Origin: Sphingomonas sp.
GTDB taxonomy: Bacteria > Pseudomonadota > Alphaproteobacteria > Sphingomonadales > Sphingomonadaceae
Reading direction: 5' to 3'
Length of the DNA stretch: 64,000 bases
NCBI RefSeq assembly: GCF_003248515.1
Contig: NZ_QFOB01000002.1
Span: 421,773-485,772 of the forward strand
Shown here: piece by piece, positions 61,914 through 64,000 of the stretch
Position numbering within the stretch: position 1 is the first letter of the stretch
How the letters are laid out: every line of letters begins with the position of its first letter
Program-made: the position numbers and the translations under genes
Notes under the pieces: generated by a model
What the model saw: only the letters and a program-made list of their open reading frames with translations
Database searches by the model: none
Told to the model about the DNA's origin: nothing

Positions 61914-63880
61914 ATGCGCGTTGTCTGTCTAGGGGGAGGGCCTGCCGGCCTCTACTTCGCCATCTCGATGAAGTTGCGCGACCCCAGTCACGATATTCTC
62001 GTCGTCGAACGCAACAGGGCCGGCGACACGTTCGGATGGGGTGTCGTGTTTTCGGATCAGACGCTCGAAAACCTTCGGGCCAACGATCCGACGAGTGCGA
62101 GAACCATCGCCGCAAGCTTCGCGCACTGGGACGATATCGAGGTCGTGATCGGTGATCGTGTCGAGCGATCAGGCGGCCACGGCTTTATAGGCATCGGACG
62201 CAAGAACCTGCTCACTATCCTGCAAGCGCGTGCCAGGGAACTGGGCGTGCGCCAAGAATTCGAGACGGAATTCGACCAGAGTCTGGATGCTTGGAAGGAC
62301 TATGATCTGATTGTCGCGGCCGACGGTATCAACAGTTGCATCCGTAGCGCTCACGAAGAGCAGTTCGGTGTCCAGATCGAAACGCGCGCCAACAAGTTTA
62401 TCTGGCTCGGCACACCACGCCTGTTCGACGCTTTCGCCTTCCTGTTCGAAAAGACCGATCATGGTTGGATCTGGGCGCATGCTTATCGTTTTGACGAGAC
62501 GCGCTCCACCTTCATTGTCGAATGTTCGGAAGCTACCTGGCGCGCATTGGGCTTTGACCATATGGAGCAGGCTGAAGCGATCGCGGCATGCGAGCACATC
62601 TTCGCGCGGCATTTGCGAGGCGAGCCATTGCTTTCCAACGCAGCGCATTTGCGAGGCTCGGCGGCATGGATGAACTTCCGCCGGATATTGTGCGAGAACT
62701 GGTCGTTCGACAATGTCGTGTTGCTCGGTGATGCCGCACATACGGCGCATTTCTCGATCGGATCGGGGACCAAACTCGCGCTTGAGGACGCGATCAAGCT
62801 TGCCGATGTGATGAGTCGCCCTGCCGTTGCCGGCCGACAAAGCATGTCTGTCGCCCTCTCGGAACATCAGAATGAAAGGCATACCGAAGTTCTGAAAATC
62901 CAAAACTCGGCGCGTAATTCGACCGAATGGTTTGAAACCCTGGAGCGTTATGTCGGATTCGAGCCGGAACAGTTCGCTTATTCCTTGCTCACGCGATCAC
63001 AGCGCGTAGGGCATGAAAATCTGCGGATGCGGGATCCCGCATGGCTGATGAGTGTGGAACGCTGGTATGGCGCACATGCAGGCCGCGAAGATGAGCATGT
63101 GGCCCCCCCTATGTTCACGCCGTTCGCCCTCCGGGGCATGTCGCTCGCGAACCGTGTCGCCGTTTCGCCTGTCCTTACGCACATGGCCGGGTCGGACGGG
63201 ACACCGACCGATTTCCACCTCGTCCATTATGGTGCCCGTGCTCTTGGCGGGGCGGGACTGGTCCTGACCGAAATGACGGCGATTTCCGCCGACGGGCGGA
63301 TCACGCCTGCCTGCCCGGGCCTCTATAACGATGCACAGGCCGAGGCATGGCGCCGCATTTCCAATTTCGTCCATTCGAACAGCGACGCACGTTTCTGCGT
63401 CCAACTCGGCCATGCCGGGGCACGCGGCGCAACTGAAGCAGGCGGTGCCCCCGATCGAGCGTTGGTAAAGGGCGGGTGGCCGCTGGTTTCGGCTTCCGCT
63501 CAGCCTTACGCTCCCGCCGGCCGGATGCCTTCGGCGATGACGCGGGCCGATATGGACCGTGTTTGCCGAGACTTTGTTGCGGCAACGCAGAGAGCGATTT
63601 TCGCCGGATTCGACATGATTGAACTACAGGCTGGCCATGGTTGCCTGCTGTCGAGTTTTCTGACGCCGCTGATGAATCTGCGATCCGACGATTATGGTGG
63701 ATCACTCGAAAAGCGCCTGCGTTTTCCACTCGAAGTTCTTGCGGCAGTGCGCTCGTGCTGGGGGCAGGATCGTCCGATCTCGGTTCGAATTTCGGCGAAT
63801 GATTGGGTCGGCGAAACCGGTGTGACACCTGCGGAAGCTGTCGCGATCGCCACAGCTCTTCACGATGCCGGTGCTGACGT
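61914..63880 (+). pseudogene. Interrupted 2-aminobenzoyl-CoA monooxygenase/reductase-like gene (flavin monooxygenase fused to old yellow enzyme domain)
   Basis: An ATG after TGGAGGG opens a fused protein. Residues 1-390 are a flavin monooxygenase (GGGPAGLY near 7-14, DGINS, GDAAH with Asp273), similar to salicylyl-CoA 5-hydroxylase; from about residue 400 an old-yellow-enzyme domain follows (MFTPFALRGMSLANR, GFDMIELQAGHG, NLRSDDYGGS). This fusion is the 2-aminobenzoyl-CoA monooxygenase/reductase of the aerobic anthranilate and indoleacetate routes. At residue about 655 (GADV) the similarity stops, at the start of a 27-bp tandem repeat; the frame stays open to the window end with unrelated sequence. 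Roughly 110 residues of the family are missing here. Confidence 0.75.
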
Positions 63881-63928
63881 GCTCCCCAAAGCTCTACCAG
63901 TTGACGTGCTCCCCAAAGCTCTACCAGT
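63875..63928. repeat. Perfect 27-bp tandem duplication at a probable insertion junction
   Basis: The 27-bp block at 63875-63901, beginning TGACGTGCTCCCC, is repeated without change at 63902-63928. It starts within the old-yellow-enzyme coding sequence, and sequence beyond it does not continue the protein family. The repeat block may be the terminal repeat array of a mobile element or a rearrangement scar. Confidence 0.85.
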
Positions 63929-64000
63929 CATAACTGGAGTCCGGGGTTGGTATGGTGCCCCTCGGGGCGGTGTTGCACAACCCGCCTGGCAGCATCGGCG
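63881..64000. mobile_element. Possible left end of an insertion element, incomplete
   Basis: From 63881 the sequence no longer encodes the old-yellow-enzyme fold. It consists of the tandem 27-mers and then non-matching DNA. On the minus strand a frame runs in from the window edge and ends at a TAG (63923-63921) with SSYDW as its last residues, which could be the end of a transposase-like gene; its identity cannot be read from about 25 codons. Confidence 0.4.

Noticed and set aside
1..64000. tRNA, rRNA, CRISPR arrays or prophage genes
   Set aside because: I saw no cloverleaf-like CCA ends, regularly spaced repeats, or phage structural genes; the only repeats are short tandem ones.

Overview
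This window looks like a high-GC alphaproteobacterial chromosome of the sphingomonad group (Sphingomonas, Sphingobium, Novosphingobium or Rhizorhabdus type). The basis is gene content and protein style: two large TonB-dependent receptors with MAQ/AQS-type signal cleavage sites, homologues of the Sphingobium LigW and LigI lignin-catabolic enzymes, VAO-type flavocytochrome genes, acetoacetate-decarboxylase-like proteins of a kind known from Rhizorhabdus wittichii, and a glycolysis lacking any visible phosphotransferase genes but using Zwf. No tRNA, rRNA or CRISPR array was seen.

Region 1 (1-10.3 kb) is a hexose/mannoside utilisation block: an MFS hexose transporter, a ROK-family fructokinase/mannokinase, a secreted two-domain GH2 beta-mannosidase-type enzyme, glucose-6-phosphate dehydrogenase, mannose-6-phosphate isomerase and glucose-6-phosphate isomerase. 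Together they would release a hexose such as mannose, import and phosphorylate it, convert it to glucose-6-phosphate and send it into the Entner-Doudoroff route.

Region 2 (10.6-56.5 kb) is a long aromatic or terpenoid catabolic region of unknown substrate. It holds a VanA-like Rieske oxygenase, a GntR-ALDH-LysR operon, an operon of cyclodeaminase-like, DHDPS-like, Tat-exported unknown, VAO flavoprotein, cytochrome c and ADC-like genes, two paralogous TonB receptors, two exported BBE-type flavoproteins each beside a cytochrome c gene, a cytochrome b561, four TIM-barrel amidohydrolases (LigW-, LigI- and ACMSD-like), a fumarylacetoacetase-family enzyme, an extradiol-type VOC protein, a HisD-like dehydrogenase, several SDRs, two further MFS transporters and a terminal pcaIJF set (3-oxoadipate CoA-transferase and thiolase). 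Many families occur twice (LysR, TonB receptor, BBE oxidase plus cytochrome c, ADC-like, ALDH, SnoaL-like, LigI-like), which points to two or more related catabolic modules. Several enzymes carry Tat signals, so part of the chemistry seems to be periplasmic, with electrons passed to cytochromes c and b561. The sequence suggests import through TonB receptors, flavin-dependent periplasmic oxidation, decarboxylation, hydrolysis and aldol chemistry, and exit through beta-ketoadipate thiolysis; the substrate is inference only.

Region 3 (56.8-64 kb) is lower in GC in the stretches counted and has a different theme: indolepyruvate:ferredoxin oxidoreductase genes (iorA, iorB), a kynurenine-formamidase/isatin-hydrolase-type cyclase, a divergent MarR regulator, and a fused flavin monooxygenase/old-yellow-enzyme gene of the 2-aminobenzoyl-CoA monooxygenase/reductase type. 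This suggests indole, tryptophan or anthranilate catabolism through CoA thioesters. The fused gene loses family similarity at about 63880, exactly where a perfect 27-bp tandem duplication starts, so it appears interrupted by a mobile element or rearrangement whose body lies beyond the window.
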